A stretch of DNA of 64,000 bases from Prevotella sp. GTDB taxonomy: Bacteria > Bacteroidota > Bacteroidia > Bacteroidales > Bacteroidaceae. Each line of letters opens with the position of its first letter. Within the stretch, counting starts at the first letter, position 1. Below the pieces are notes generated by a model. That model worked only from the letters and a program-made list of their open reading frames with translations, was not told where the DNA came from and ran no database searches. This document shows positions 43,691-51,384 of the stretch, in pieces. Position numbers and translations under genes: made by a program. The stretch spans positions 1 through 64,000 of the forward strand of contig JAFZRU010000025.1 in NCBI GenBank assembly GCA_017619755.1. The letters are read 5' to 3'.

Positions 43691-46456
43691 TTATCCATTT
43701 TTCCCCCTCATCCTCTTTTGGAAGGTGACGCTCGCCCCCTCGATGCTCTCCCCGGCAGCAAGGCATCCCACGGCCACGATGCGCCACCACGGGTAGGGGC
43801 TTCCCCGGCGGTCGCAGAGGTATTGGTGGCGGCTGCTTCCGACAAGATGCCAGTGGTGGAGGTCGTGGCTGCCGTAGAGGGCGACGCCCACGTGGCTGCC
43901 TTCGGGGCCTCGGTGACAGAACAGCCCTCTCACGAGCATGCGCTCCACGGTCTTCGGCACATGGAGGCTTCCCCATGCGAGGGGTCTCGTCACGAGGGCC
44001 ACCGCCTGCCGTTTCCGGCCTTTGGTGACGAGCCTTGACACCACCTCGTGACCGTCGGTGGTCTCATGGCACCAGATGTCTGTTCCGTCGTCTATGATGC
44101 GTCCAGGACTGCGGTCGGTCATTCCCCATGTCTTGTTTGGCAGCGAATAGACGAGCATGGGTTCGCTGGGGTTGTCGGAGAAGAGCCACAGCCGGTCGTT
44201 GGCGGCGTCGTAGGCCATCCGGGCGTCGTCCATGAAGGTTCCCGTCCAGTCGGGGAGGTGTTCTGGAATTTGCAAGGTCGGTTCCGTGGCGAGCATTTCC
44301 ACCAAGTGGGGCAGGGCGGTTGGCGGGAAGGGCGTTCCCCGTAGGCTGTCGGAGAGGCAGGAGCATGTGGAGCCCCTTAGCAGCATGAGGCCGCGTGTGG
44401 AGATGAAGGCCACGGCGTCCGACGTGGCCACCATCTGTCCGGGTCGCCGCAGGGTCATCCGCGTGACAGCCTGGTGGGCGTGCCACCGTCCGCCGCTGAA
44501 GCGGAGGAGCCACACGCCGTCGTCGGTGAAGGCGTGGAACTGTCCGTCGCCGTACAGCCCGTCGGCGCTCCGCCGCATGCTCGGCGTGATGCCCTGCAAC
44601 TCCCCGCTCCCCACGTGCATGGCGGTGGAGTCGTCGGTCAGGAGGGGTGCGTCTTCCTCCGAGGTGAGCAGTCGGTTGGTGGCGCAGGGAAGCGTCCAAC
44701 TCTTCCTTGCCTTGGCGAGGTGCTCCTCAAATGTTTCCGCACTTTCCTCCTCCCACAGCATGTAGATGGTGTCGTAGCGTCCCGTCGCCTCGTCGTAGGC
44801 CAAGGAGCGCACTTGTTGCAGGAGGAGGGAGTGGAGGGCGGGGCGTCCCGTGCGGTGCGCCTGTCCCCCGGCGGTGAAGACGGCCACTGCCAGTCCCTTG
44901 CTTTCGAGGGCTTCGAGTGGTTGGCGCGTGGTGTAATGGTGTTGCTCGCCGCCCTTCGTTATGCGCAGGTGGTATTCCAGTTCCCTGACGTGGTGGCCGG
45001 GGAATGTCATCATGCCCGGCAGCGGATATTGCACCTCCCCCGCCCACCACACCTCGCCGGGGACGGCGTCGGTGGTGAGGCCCCTCACCACGAGCGTGGC
45101 GGTGAGGCCGTCGCTGTTGTCGTCGATGTCGGCACGTGTGCCGGCCACCATTTCGGCGGCACGGGCTGCTTCCGCCTCCTCGCCCTCCATGGCGCGTCGC
45201 GTGTCGGCATCGAGGGTGTGGTAGCGGTATCTCAGACCTATTTCCAAGGGGGAGTGCAGGACGGTGGTGGTGGCGGCGAGTGTCAGGCGGTTGTTGTGGG
45301 CGATGGCGTGACGTGCTCCGTAGGTGGTGCGATGGAGGTCGGCGAGGGAGACGGGCGTGCCGCCCTCGGCGATACCCTGCACCATCAGCGGCTGCCCCAA
45401 AGACTCCCGCCCGATGGTCATCGCATGGTGGAAGGGCAGGGTGTCGAGGAGGTGGATGATGGCCTTTCTGTCGAGGTGGGCGAAGTGGAGGCTCGTGGTG
45501 CGTCCTTGTTCGTCGGTGTCGATGTCGGCGTGGCAGGGGTCGAGGAGGCGCAACGGACGTGTGAGGAAGACATCTACCCCCTCCACGATGTCGGCGTCCA
45601 TGGCACGGGCGCTTCTCATCTCCACGGTGATGTAGTGGCGGTGAGCCCATGCGTCCATGGTGAGACGTCCGGCCTCGTGGTCGGCGGTGATGATGCTGGG
45701 CAGTCCGGCGGGGAGCAGTGCGAAGGGGTTGGAGACCATGAGGTGCCTCCCGTCGCTGATGCGCAGGGCGGCCACGCCAAGGCACACATGTTTCATCGCC
45801 CCGGGACCCAAGAGCGATAGTTGGCGGTCGAGGTCGCTCTCCATCAGGGCGGCGAGCATCGTGGCGCCGGTGGCGTATTGCTCGCTGCCGACCCATTCGG
45901 CGAGCATGCGGGCGGGGAGCGTGGGGCGCGTGACGAGGGCTTTTCCGGCCTGGTCGAGGTAGTTGGCTGTGCTGCCATCGAGGGGGATGCTGGCATGCAG
46001 CGGGATTTGTTGGTCTTGCGTCAGCGTGATGTCGTAGAGCAGGTCGTCGTGTCCAACGGTGGCGTAGGTGTTTTCCGACTCCCGCCACACGGCGAGGAGC
46101 AGGTCGTCGTCCATCACCATGCAGAGGGTGTCGCCGATGGCCGTGAGTGTGTTGGCGCGGCTCGGGGTGGTGGCTATCAAACCCGAGGGACCGCCTCCCG
46201 GCGTGTGCCAGTGGTAGTTGAAGCCGCCGTCGCTGCGTGGTGTCTCGGTGATGAGGCGTGTCGTCCCGTCGTGACGGTGGGTGCCGGCCAAGCGACTTCC
46301 GGCGGGCATGGCGGTGGATGCCTCCCGGTCGGTGGCGATGGGTTGCAGTGCGCCGTCTTCGGCGATGAGGTTGAGCAGGAGGGCGCAGTGGCCTTCGGGG
46401 GTCTCGTGGTCGCTGGGCGACGTGGAGAGGGTGTTGAAATGGATGTGTGTGTTCAT
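43691..46456 (-). CDS. Large beta-rich protein, probably a phage tail/stabilisation component
   Basis: A 921-residue protein composed mainly of short beta strands with repeated Trp/Gly turns (WLFSDNPSEPMLVYSLPNKTWGM near residue 775), as in propeller-like tail proteins of Bacteroidetes phages. No catalytic motif and no signal peptide are present. It is translationally coupled to the upstream small gene through an ATGA overlap (46456-46453), which fixes the start. The phage assignment rests on build and context and is only moderately sure. Confidence 0.45.
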   Translation of the reverse strand: MNTHIHFNTLSTSPSDHETPEGHCALLLNLIAEDGALQPIATDREASTAMPAGSRLAGTHRHDGTTRLITETPRSDGGFNYHWHTPGGGPSGLIATTPSRANTLTAIGDTLCMVMDDDLLLAVWRESENTYATVGHDDLLYDITLTQDQQIPLHASIPLDGSTANYLDQAGKALVTRPTLPARMLAEWVGSEQYATGATMLAALMESDLDRQLSLLGPGAMKHVCLGVAALRISDGRHLMVSNPFALLPAGLPSIITADHEAGRLTMDAWAHRHYITVEMRSARAMDADIVEGVDVFLTRPLRLLDPCHADIDTDEQGRTTSLHFAHLDRKAIIHLLDTLPFHHAMTIGRESLGQPLMVQGIAEGGTPVSLADLHRTTYGARHAIAHNNRLTLAATTTVLHSPLEIGLRYRYHTLDADTRRAMEGEEAEAARAAEMVAGTRADIDDNSDGLTATLVVRGLTTDAVPGEVWWAGEVQYPLPGMMTFPGHHVRELEYHLRITKGGEQHHYTTRQPLEALESKGLAVAVFTAGGQAHRTGRPALHSLLLQQVRSLAYDEATGRYDTIYMLWEEESAETFEEHLAKARKSWTLPCATNRLLTSEEDAPLLTDDSTAMHVGSGELQGITPSMRRSADGLYGDGQFHAFTDDGVWLLRFSGGRWHAHQAVTRMTLRRPGQMVATSDAVAFISTRGLMLLRGSTCSCLSDSLRGTPFPPTALPHLVEMLATEPTLQIPEHLPDWTGTFMDDARMAYDAANDRLWLFSDNPSEPMLVYSLPNKTWGMTDRSPGRIIDDGTDIWCHETTDGHEVVSRLVTKGRKRQAVALVTRPLAWGSLHVPKTVERMLVRGLFCHRGPEGSHVGVALYGSHDLHHWHLVGSSRHQYLCDRRGSPYPWWRIVAVGCLAAGESIEGASVTFQKRMRGKNG

Positions 46457-46833
46457 TGGTGGCAAGCGGTGATGAGTGGTAGTGCCGTACCTATTCCCGG
46501 CAGTGCGGTGGGTCTCCCCACTCTGAGCGAGAGGGTCTGGGTGGCGTGGCATTGGTGGAGGATGTGTGTGGCGAGTGGTTTGCTGAAGACGCGCAGGTAG
46601 TGTCCGCTTTTCACGCGGCGGCAGGTGCAGGCGTGGCGGCCGGTGGCCTCACCCCCTCTGCGTGAGACGTAGAGGTAATGCTCCGTGGAGTCTCCTTCCT
46701 CTTCCGCGATGTTCACCACGTCGCCCGGGTTCAGGTCGAGGGTCTTGGCCACGTGTGCGGTGAGGTCGATGCGTCCGTCGGGGTGGAAGGTGATGTCCGC
46801 CCGTCGGGTGATGTTGATGACGGGATGTGTCAT
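46453..46833 (-). CDS. Small protein coupled to the large beta-rich gene
   Basis: A 126-residue protein. The first half (INITRRADITFHPDGRIDL, then LDLNPGDVVNIAEEE) resembles a small swapped-hairpin AbrB-like fold but lacks a convincing motif; the second half is basic with HACTCRRVKSGHYLRVF. Both ends overlap neighbours by ATGA (46833 and 46456), so the start at 46833 is well supported. A phage accessory role is inferred from the operon only. Confidence 0.55.
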   Translation of the reverse strand: MTHPVINITRRADITFHPDGRIDLTAHVAKTLDLNPGDVVNIAEEEGDSTEHYLYVSRRGGEATGRHACTCRRVKSGHYLRVFSKPLATHILHQCHATQTLSLRVGRPTALPGIGTALPLITACHQ

Positions 46834-47045
46834 GGCATGGCCCTCCATCTGAAGGTGACGGTTGCGATATAGACAAATGTCCGGGTTTCTTCAATGCGGC
46901 GGCGGTGGGCGGCGGCCTCTTCCTTGGTGAGATGAATGGCCGAGGCGATGTAGTAGCGGTCGCCGCTCCCCCGCTCGCCGATGATCACTGCATAGCACTT
47001 GGTGCCAAACAGGAAGGTGCTGATTTCATGGATTAGATGTCTCAT
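46830..47045 (-). CDS. Small hypothetical protein, first gene of the coupled set
   Basis: A 71-residue protein (MRHLIHEISTFLFGTKCYAV) with an amphipathic N-terminus and a helical, charged centre (LTKEEAAAHRRRIEE). It overlaps the next gene by an ATGA and leads the minus-strand unit that is divergent from the S24 repressor. No promoter matching the Bacteroidetes consensus is visible on this strand between 47046 and 47166. Confidence 0.5.
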   Translation of the reverse strand: MRHLIHEISTFLFGTKCYAVIIGERGSGDRYYIASAIHLTKEEAAAHRRRIEETRTFVYIATVTFRWRAMP

Positions 47046-47141
47046 TGTTTCTTTTTTTGATTGAATTCCTGAATTTTTTAGCTATTTCTAAACGAAAAAT
47101 TAAATTTTTATTAGTTGTTTATAAAAATATGTTGATTTTTA

Positions 47142-47173
47142 TTTGTTTTTATTTATTATTTTTCCTATCTTTG
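47142..47173 (+). promoter_or_regulatory. Complete Bacteroidetes-type promoter for the S24 repressor
   Basis: TTTG (47142-47145), 20 nt, TATCTTTG (47166-47173). The start would be near 47180, giving a long leader of about 153 nt. Confidence 0.75.
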
Positions 47174-47208
47174 CATCGTTCTTCACTTAAATGGGGAGAA
47201 AATGCATT

Positions 47209-47225
47209 ACCGATTGGAAATCGGT
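47209..47225 (+). repeat. Solitary 3-nt-loop hairpin in the repressor leader
   Basis: ACCGATT-GGA-AATCGGT has the same GATT-NNN-AATC design as the cluster at 4320-4420. It lies in the predicted untranslated leader of the S24 repressor. The remainder of the 287-bp gap 47046-47332 is AT-rich. Confidence 0.55.
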
Positions 47226-47332
47226 TGCAAATATAAGCACAAACAAAGCGAAATCCAAATCTTAGTTAATATTTTAAGTTTTATTAATATTATTCTTTAT
47301 AATATTATGTGTAGTTTATAAAATAATAGGCC

Positions 47333-48112
47333 ATGAAGGAAAGATTGAAAATGATAGTTGCTTGGATGTTGGAGGAGCGTGTGGCTTCCTCGCAGCGAAG
47401 CTTGGCGGAGACGATGGGCTACAACCCTTCGTCGTTCTCGCAGATTATCAACCAGCGTGTGCCGCTGAGTGAGAAGTTTCTCCATCGCTTGGAGACCATA
47501 GCACCCCGTATCAACTTGGAATGGGTGCGCACGGGCAAGGGGGACATGCTTTTGGAAAAGGGCATGGAGGACGACCTGCTCTTGTTGGGGAAAGACAAGA
47601 AGATGGAGTTTGTCACGGAGAATCCCCATGGGGCGCGCATCTACGAGGTGGACAACAAACTCTTCATGCGGGTCAAGCACGTGCCGTTTGCCGCTTTCGG
47701 ACAGTTTGCCAACGACTCCGACCGCTTGGACCCATACGAGGAGGAGTGGGGGTGGGAGACCTACGAGGTGGACCGCAAGGCGCGGGGGAATTACCTCTCC
47801 TTCGAGGTGAAGGGCGAATCCATGGACGACGGCACACGGCAGGGCTTTGAGTCGGGAGACCGTGTGTTGGTGCGGGAGTGGGAGCGCGACCGTTGGAGTT
47901 CTCTCTGCTACAAGGACCATCCCTTCTGGGTGGTGGTCTTCGGCAGCAGCGTGCTGATCAAGCAGATCATCGACCAAGACCCCGAAAATGGCACGTTCAC
48001 CTTCCACTCTCTCAACCCCTCGCCGGAATATGCCGACTTCACCCTCAGTCAGAACGACATACGCGCACTCTACCGCATCATTACCAAAAAGACACGCCAG
48101 ATATTTTATTAA
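47333..48112 (+). CDS. S24-family (CI/LexA-like) transcriptional repressor
   Basis: A 259-residue regulator. An HTH domain occupies about 15-65 (SLAETMGYNPSSFSQIIN), and a C-terminal S24 peptidase fold contains the nucleophile Ser163 in VKGESMDDG, a GDRVLVREW loop and the catalytic Lys210 in SSVLIKQI. These residues would allow self-cleavage or dimerisation. No clear Ala-Gly cleavage site was found. Phage repressors of this build usually control the divergent gene set, here 47045-43691. The ATG at 47333 is 31 nt before the GH20 gene region's upstream neighbour ends; the two genes are 31 nt apart. Confidence 0.88.
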   Translation: MKERLKMIVAWMLEERVASSQRSLAETMGYNPSSFSQIINQRVPLSEKFLHRLETIAPRINLEWVRTGKGDMLLEKGMEDDLLLLGKDKKMEFVTENPHGARIYEVDNKLFMRVKHVPFAAFGQFANDSDRLDPYEEEWGWETYEVDRKARGNYLSFEVKGESMDDGTRQGFESGDRVLVREWERDRWSSLCYKDHPFWVVVFGSSVLIKQIIDQDPENGTFTFHSLNPSPEYADFTLSQNDIRALYRIITKKTRQIFY

Positions 48113-48143
48113 GGTGAATTCTGTTACTTCAATGCAAGCAGTT

Positions 48144-49766
48144 ATGAAAAGACATGTATTTTTCCTGTTGGTTTTTGCCCTCCCTCTCCTGTCATCGGCG
48201 CAGGAGTTGGCGGATTTCAACGTCGTGCCGAAACCTCGTCAGTGCGTGGAGCAGAAAGGCGGGCCTTTCGCCCTCTCGTCGCTCGCCGCCATCGTCTATG
48301 AAGGGGGTGATGAGATGCGCCGCAATGCCTCTTTCCTTGCCGAATACATCGGCGAGGTGGTGGGCAAGGAACCTCCAGTGCGCTCTTCCAAGGTGCGGGG
48401 GAGTGCCATCACCTTGCGCCTGAACAAGAAGATGACGGGCGAGGAGGCCTACCGCATCAGCGTGAACCAGAAGGGGGTTGTCATCGAGGGCGCCACGCCG
48501 CAGGGGGTCTTCCGTGGTGTGCAGACATTCCGAAAGGCGCTGCCGGTGCATGCCGCCGGCGAGGTGCTGGTGCCGGCGGTGGTGGTGGACGATGAGCCAC
48601 GTTTCGCCTACCGGGGGATGCACCTCGACGTGAGCCGGCATTTCTTCGACATGGACTTCGTCAGGCAGTACATCGACATGCTGGCCCTCCACCACATCAA
48701 CGTCTTCCATTTCCACCTCACCGACGACCAGGGGTGGCGGGTGGAAATCAAGAAATACCCGAAACTCACGGAGGTGGGGGCCTGGAGGAATCGCACGGTG
48801 GTGGGCCGCAACACGGGGCTATACTATTGGCAGCGCCATGGAGGTTATTTCACGCAGGATCAGATACGCGACATCGTGGACTATGCGGCGCGGCGTTACA
48901 TCACCGTGGTGCCGGAAATCGACATGCCGGGACACATGGTGGCGGCTCTCGCGGCATACCCGGAATTGGGTTGCACCGGCGGCCCTTACGAGGTGGAGCC
49001 TAACTGGGGGGTGTTCGATGACATCCTCTGCGCTGGAAAGGAGAAGACGTTTGAGTTCGTCGAGGGGGTGCTGGAGGAACTTGTTGGACTCTTCCCGGCG
49101 GAGTATTTCCACATCGGGGGCGACGAGGCTCCGCGCACGCGATGGAAGGAGTGTGCCCTCTGCCAGCAATGCATCCAACAAGAGGGACTCAAGGGCGACG
49201 GGGAGCACTCGGCGGAGGACCGCCTGCAAGGGTATTTTATGAAAAGGGTGGAGCGCTTCCTCAACAGCAAGGGGAAGAAGGTCATCGGTTGGGATGAGTT
49301 GCTCGACTGCGACGTCAACCCATCCACCACCATCATGAGCTGGAGGGGCGTGGAAGGAGGAATGACGGCCTCTGCAAAGGGGCACGACGTCATCATGGTG
49401 CCCACCTCATGGTTTTATTTCGACTACTACCAGACAAATGAGGAGGATTGGGTGAAGCCTTTCCTCATTGGCGGATATGTTCCTTTGGAGAAGGTGTATT
49501 CCTTCGAGCCGGCTCCCGACACGCTCACGCCGGAGCAGCGGGCGCACATCATCGGCCTCCAAGCCAACCTGTGGACGGAATACATCTATGCCAAGGAACT
49601 CGCAGAATATCAGGTGCTCCCCAGAATGGGTGCCTTGTCAGAGCTCCAGTGGATGCTCCCAGAGCAAAAAAACTATGAGGAGTATAAGGCAAGGCAAAAA
49701 AGGCTCAACACGATTTACGAGGCAAAGGGATGGAAATATTGCAAGGAGGAATTTAAAAAAGAATGA
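48144..49766 (+). CDS. Beta-N-acetylhexosaminidase (GH20)
   Basis: A 540-residue exported glycosidase removing terminal N-acetylglucosamine or N-acetylgalactosamine, likely in host glycan or peptidoglycan use. A signal peptide MKRHVFFLLVFALPLLSSAQ is followed by a GH20b domain (about 25-145) and the TIM-barrel catalytic domain with FHLTDDQGWRVEI and the Asp-Glu pair in HIGGDEAPR near residue 322. The start at 48144 gives the best signal peptide; another ATG four codons earlier is possible. It is in line with the S24 gene, but I see no functional link. A D-type repeat array starts right after it. Confidence 0.93.
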   Translation: MKRHVFFLLVFALPLLSSAQELADFNVVPKPRQCVEQKGGPFALSSLAAIVYEGGDEMRRNASFLAEYIGEVVGKEPPVRSSKVRGSAITLRLNKKMTGEEAYRISVNQKGVVIEGATPQGVFRGVQTFRKALPVHAAGEVLVPAVVVDDEPRFAYRGMHLDVSRHFFDMDFVRQYIDMLALHHINVFHFHLTDDQGWRVEIKKYPKLTEVGAWRNRTVVGRNTGLYYWQRHGGYFTQDQIRDIVDYAARRYITVVPEIDMPGHMVAALAAYPELGCTGGPYEVEPNWGVFDDILCAGKEKTFEFVEGVLEELVGLFPAEYFHIGGDEAPRTRWKECALCQQCIQQEGLKGDGEHSAEDRLQGYFMKRVERFLNSKGKKVIGWDELLDCDVNPSTTIMSWRGVEGGMTASAKGHDVIMVPTSWFYFDYYQTNEEDWVKPFLIGGYVPLEKVYSFEPAPDTLTPEQRAHIIGLQANLWTEYIYAKELAEYQVLPRMGALSELQWMLPEQKNYEEYKARQKRLNTIYEAKGWKYCKEEFKKE

Positions 49767-49772
49767 TGGCGG

Positions 49773-49916
49773 CGTTATGACGTTATCCCGTTATGACGTT
49801 ATTCCGTTATAACGTGATTCCGTCATTCCGGGATTCCGTGATAACGTTATTCCGTTATTCCGAGATGACGTTATTTCGGGATTCCGGGATGACGTTATTT
49901 CGAGTTTTCGTCATTG
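49773..49916. repeat. Period-8 array, family D (CGNNATNN), copy 3
   Basis: Eighteen units of exactly 8 nt, for example CGTTATGA, CGTTATCC, CGTGATTC and CGAGATGA. All but one (CGAGTTTT) keep CG at positions 1-2 and AT at 5-6. The array runs into the 3' end of the four-helix-bundle gene and supplies its TAA stop. Confidence 0.92.
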
Positions 49917-50650
49917 ATGTTTCTCGTTCCTCGGCATTCTGGATATGCTGAGCAGCTCCAGAATTCTTTGCCGGAGTTGATGCCTTTTTTGGCCATGCGT
50001 TTGAGCATGGGCTTGCCGCAGACGGGGCAGGAGGGAGCGTTGTTTTCCTTGCTCTGCTCCTGGCGATAGCTGAGACGCACGGCAGTGAGGCCTTCAGTGA
50101 AGCCCCCTTCCTGCTTGAAGGCCTCCATCTGGGCTTCTATCTGCTTGCCAAGCATCATGACAAGCCTGTTGCATAGCACGATGATGCATTGTGCCATCGT
50201 GATGGAATTGTCCTTTTCCAGCCATGGGTCAAAATGATGCTTCTGTCTCAGAATATGGATGCAGCTGTTATATTGGACGTCATCTTGGTAGGTGGGTTTT
50301 TCAAGAGGGATGGCAGCCACTTGACGGTATTCTTGCGACAAAGACGACCAGGGAAGTTGCTCTTGTCGCAGCAGCCAGTTGAGATAGTCGTTGGTTAGTT
50401 CGGCGAGTGTGGCTCGTGCCACATCTGTCAATCGCATTTCTGTCTCACGAGAAGTAGATTGGCGAGAATTGCCTTCAGCTATGTTTGCAGGGGCCGAGCG
50501 GGCTGCCTGTGTCATCTGGTCATAAAGCCGTCCGCAAGGGTCGTTGGTGTGGTTCAGATAGCGTGAACAGAATTCTTGCGTAGCAAGCTGAATGACATTT
50601 GCAAGAACCCATGTGTCCAGCCAATAATATCCGAACCTTTTTATTTTCAT
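49895..50650 (-). CDS. Four-helix-bundle protein with suffix domain and zinc ribbon
   Basis: A 251-residue protein. Residues about 8-125 form a four-helix bundle of the 23S rRNA intervening-sequence/bAvd type (ARSAPANIAEGNSR is characteristic). A suffix domain (about 130-195) follows, and a topoisomerase-type zinc ribbon CPVCGKPML..CSAYPECRG sits at about 208-240. Bundles of this type bind nucleic acids or reverse transcriptases; the ribbon also suggests nucleic-acid contact. Period-8 arrays lie at both ends, and the final codons NDENSK plus stop are array DNA. No reverse transcriptase is nearby. The exact role is unknown. Confidence 0.8.
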   Translation of the reverse strand: MKIKRFGYYWLDTWVLANVIQLATQEFCSRYLNHTNDPCGRLYDQMTQAARSAPANIAEGNSRQSTSRETEMRLTDVARATLAELTNDYLNWLLRQEQLPWSSLSQEYRQVAAIPLEKPTYQDDVQYNSCIHILRQKHHFDPWLEKDNSITMAQCIIVLCNRLVMMLGKQIEAQMEAFKQEGGFTEGLTAVRLSYRQEQSKENNAPSCPVCGKPMLKRMAKKGINSGKEFWSCSAYPECRGTRNINDENSK

Positions 50651-50673
50651 GTTTTTTTGTTTTTTTGTTGTTT

Positions 50674-50769
50674 CGTTATTTCGGGATTTCGTTATTCCGG
50701 GTTTTCGTTATGACGTTATCCCGTTATAACGTTATTCCGGGATTCTGTGATTCCGATGCCTCGTCATTC
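50674..50769. repeat. Period-8 array, family D (CGNNATNN), copy 4
   Basis: Twelve 8-nt units (CGTTATTT, CGGGATTT, CGTTATAA and so on), with two degenerate units near the end. It lies directly upstream of the four-helix-bundle gene and reaches into the polysaccharide deacetylase gene, whose TGA stop is part of the last unit CGTCATTC. Confidence 0.88.
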
Positions 50770-51375
50770 AAAAACCTTGAAAGCATAGCCTTGCTCGCGA
50801 AGCCATCTGAGGGACGCGGGCAAGGCTATGTGGAGTTTGTCGATGCTTTTGAGGGAGTCGTGGAAGGTGATGATGGAACCGTTGCGCGTGTATGTCATGA
50901 CATTCTCCACCACGTCGCTTGCTGTCATGTGGCGGGAATAGTCGCGGGTGACGAGGTCCCACATGATAATCTTGTATTTTTTGCGGAGCCAGTAGTATTC
51001 GGCGGGAGTCATCCACCCGTGGGGCGGGCGGAAGAGGTGGGCGCCTATCAGTTGGTTGGCTTTCTCCGTGTTGTCGATGTAAGTTTTGGTGAGATGCTTC
51101 AGCCCTCCGAGATGGTTGAAGGTGTGGTTGCCCACTTGATGCCCCTCCTCCACCACTTGCTGGTGGAGGTGGGGGTATTTGCGCACGTTGTCGCCTACCA
51201 TGAAGAAGGTGGCTTTGACTTCAAAGTCGCGCAGGGTCTTCAGGATGAACGGCGTCGCCTCGGGGATGGGTCCGTCGTCGAAGGTGAGATACACCGCCCG
51301 CTCGTGCTTGTCCATCCGCCACAGTGCGCGTGGGAACATCCATCTTAGCCAGAAAGAGGGTTGCTCAAGGATCAT
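50764..51375 (-). CDS. Polysaccharide deacetylase (NodB family)
   Basis: A 203-residue metal-dependent deacetylase of N-acetylated sugars (CE4-type). Conserved TFDDGP (Asp33-Asp34) and HTFNH (His84, His88) supply the catalytic base and metal ligands, and the C-terminal part has a weaker ITFHDS. It begins 9 nt after the stop of the GT117 gene on the minus strand, so it is translated from the same message. There is no signal peptide; the N-terminus has a mildly hydrophobic segment (FWLRWMFPRALW). The stop lies in a period-8 repeat. Confidence 0.88.
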   Translation of the reverse strand: MILEQPSFWLRWMFPRALWRMDKHERAVYLTFDDGPIPEATPFILKTLRDFEVKATFFMVGDNVRKYPHLHQQVVEEGHQVGNHTFNHLGGLKHLTKTYIDNTEKANQLIGAHLFRPPHGWMTPAEYYWLRKKYKIIMWDLVTRDYSRHMTASDVVENVMTYTRNGSIITFHDSLKSIDKLHIALPASLRWLREQGYAFKVFE

Positions 51376-51384
51376 GCGGCTGTA

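Noticed and set aside
49895-50650. Diversity-generating retroelement suggested by the bAvd-like bundle
   Set aside because: No reverse transcriptase or template/variable repeat pair was seen in the window.
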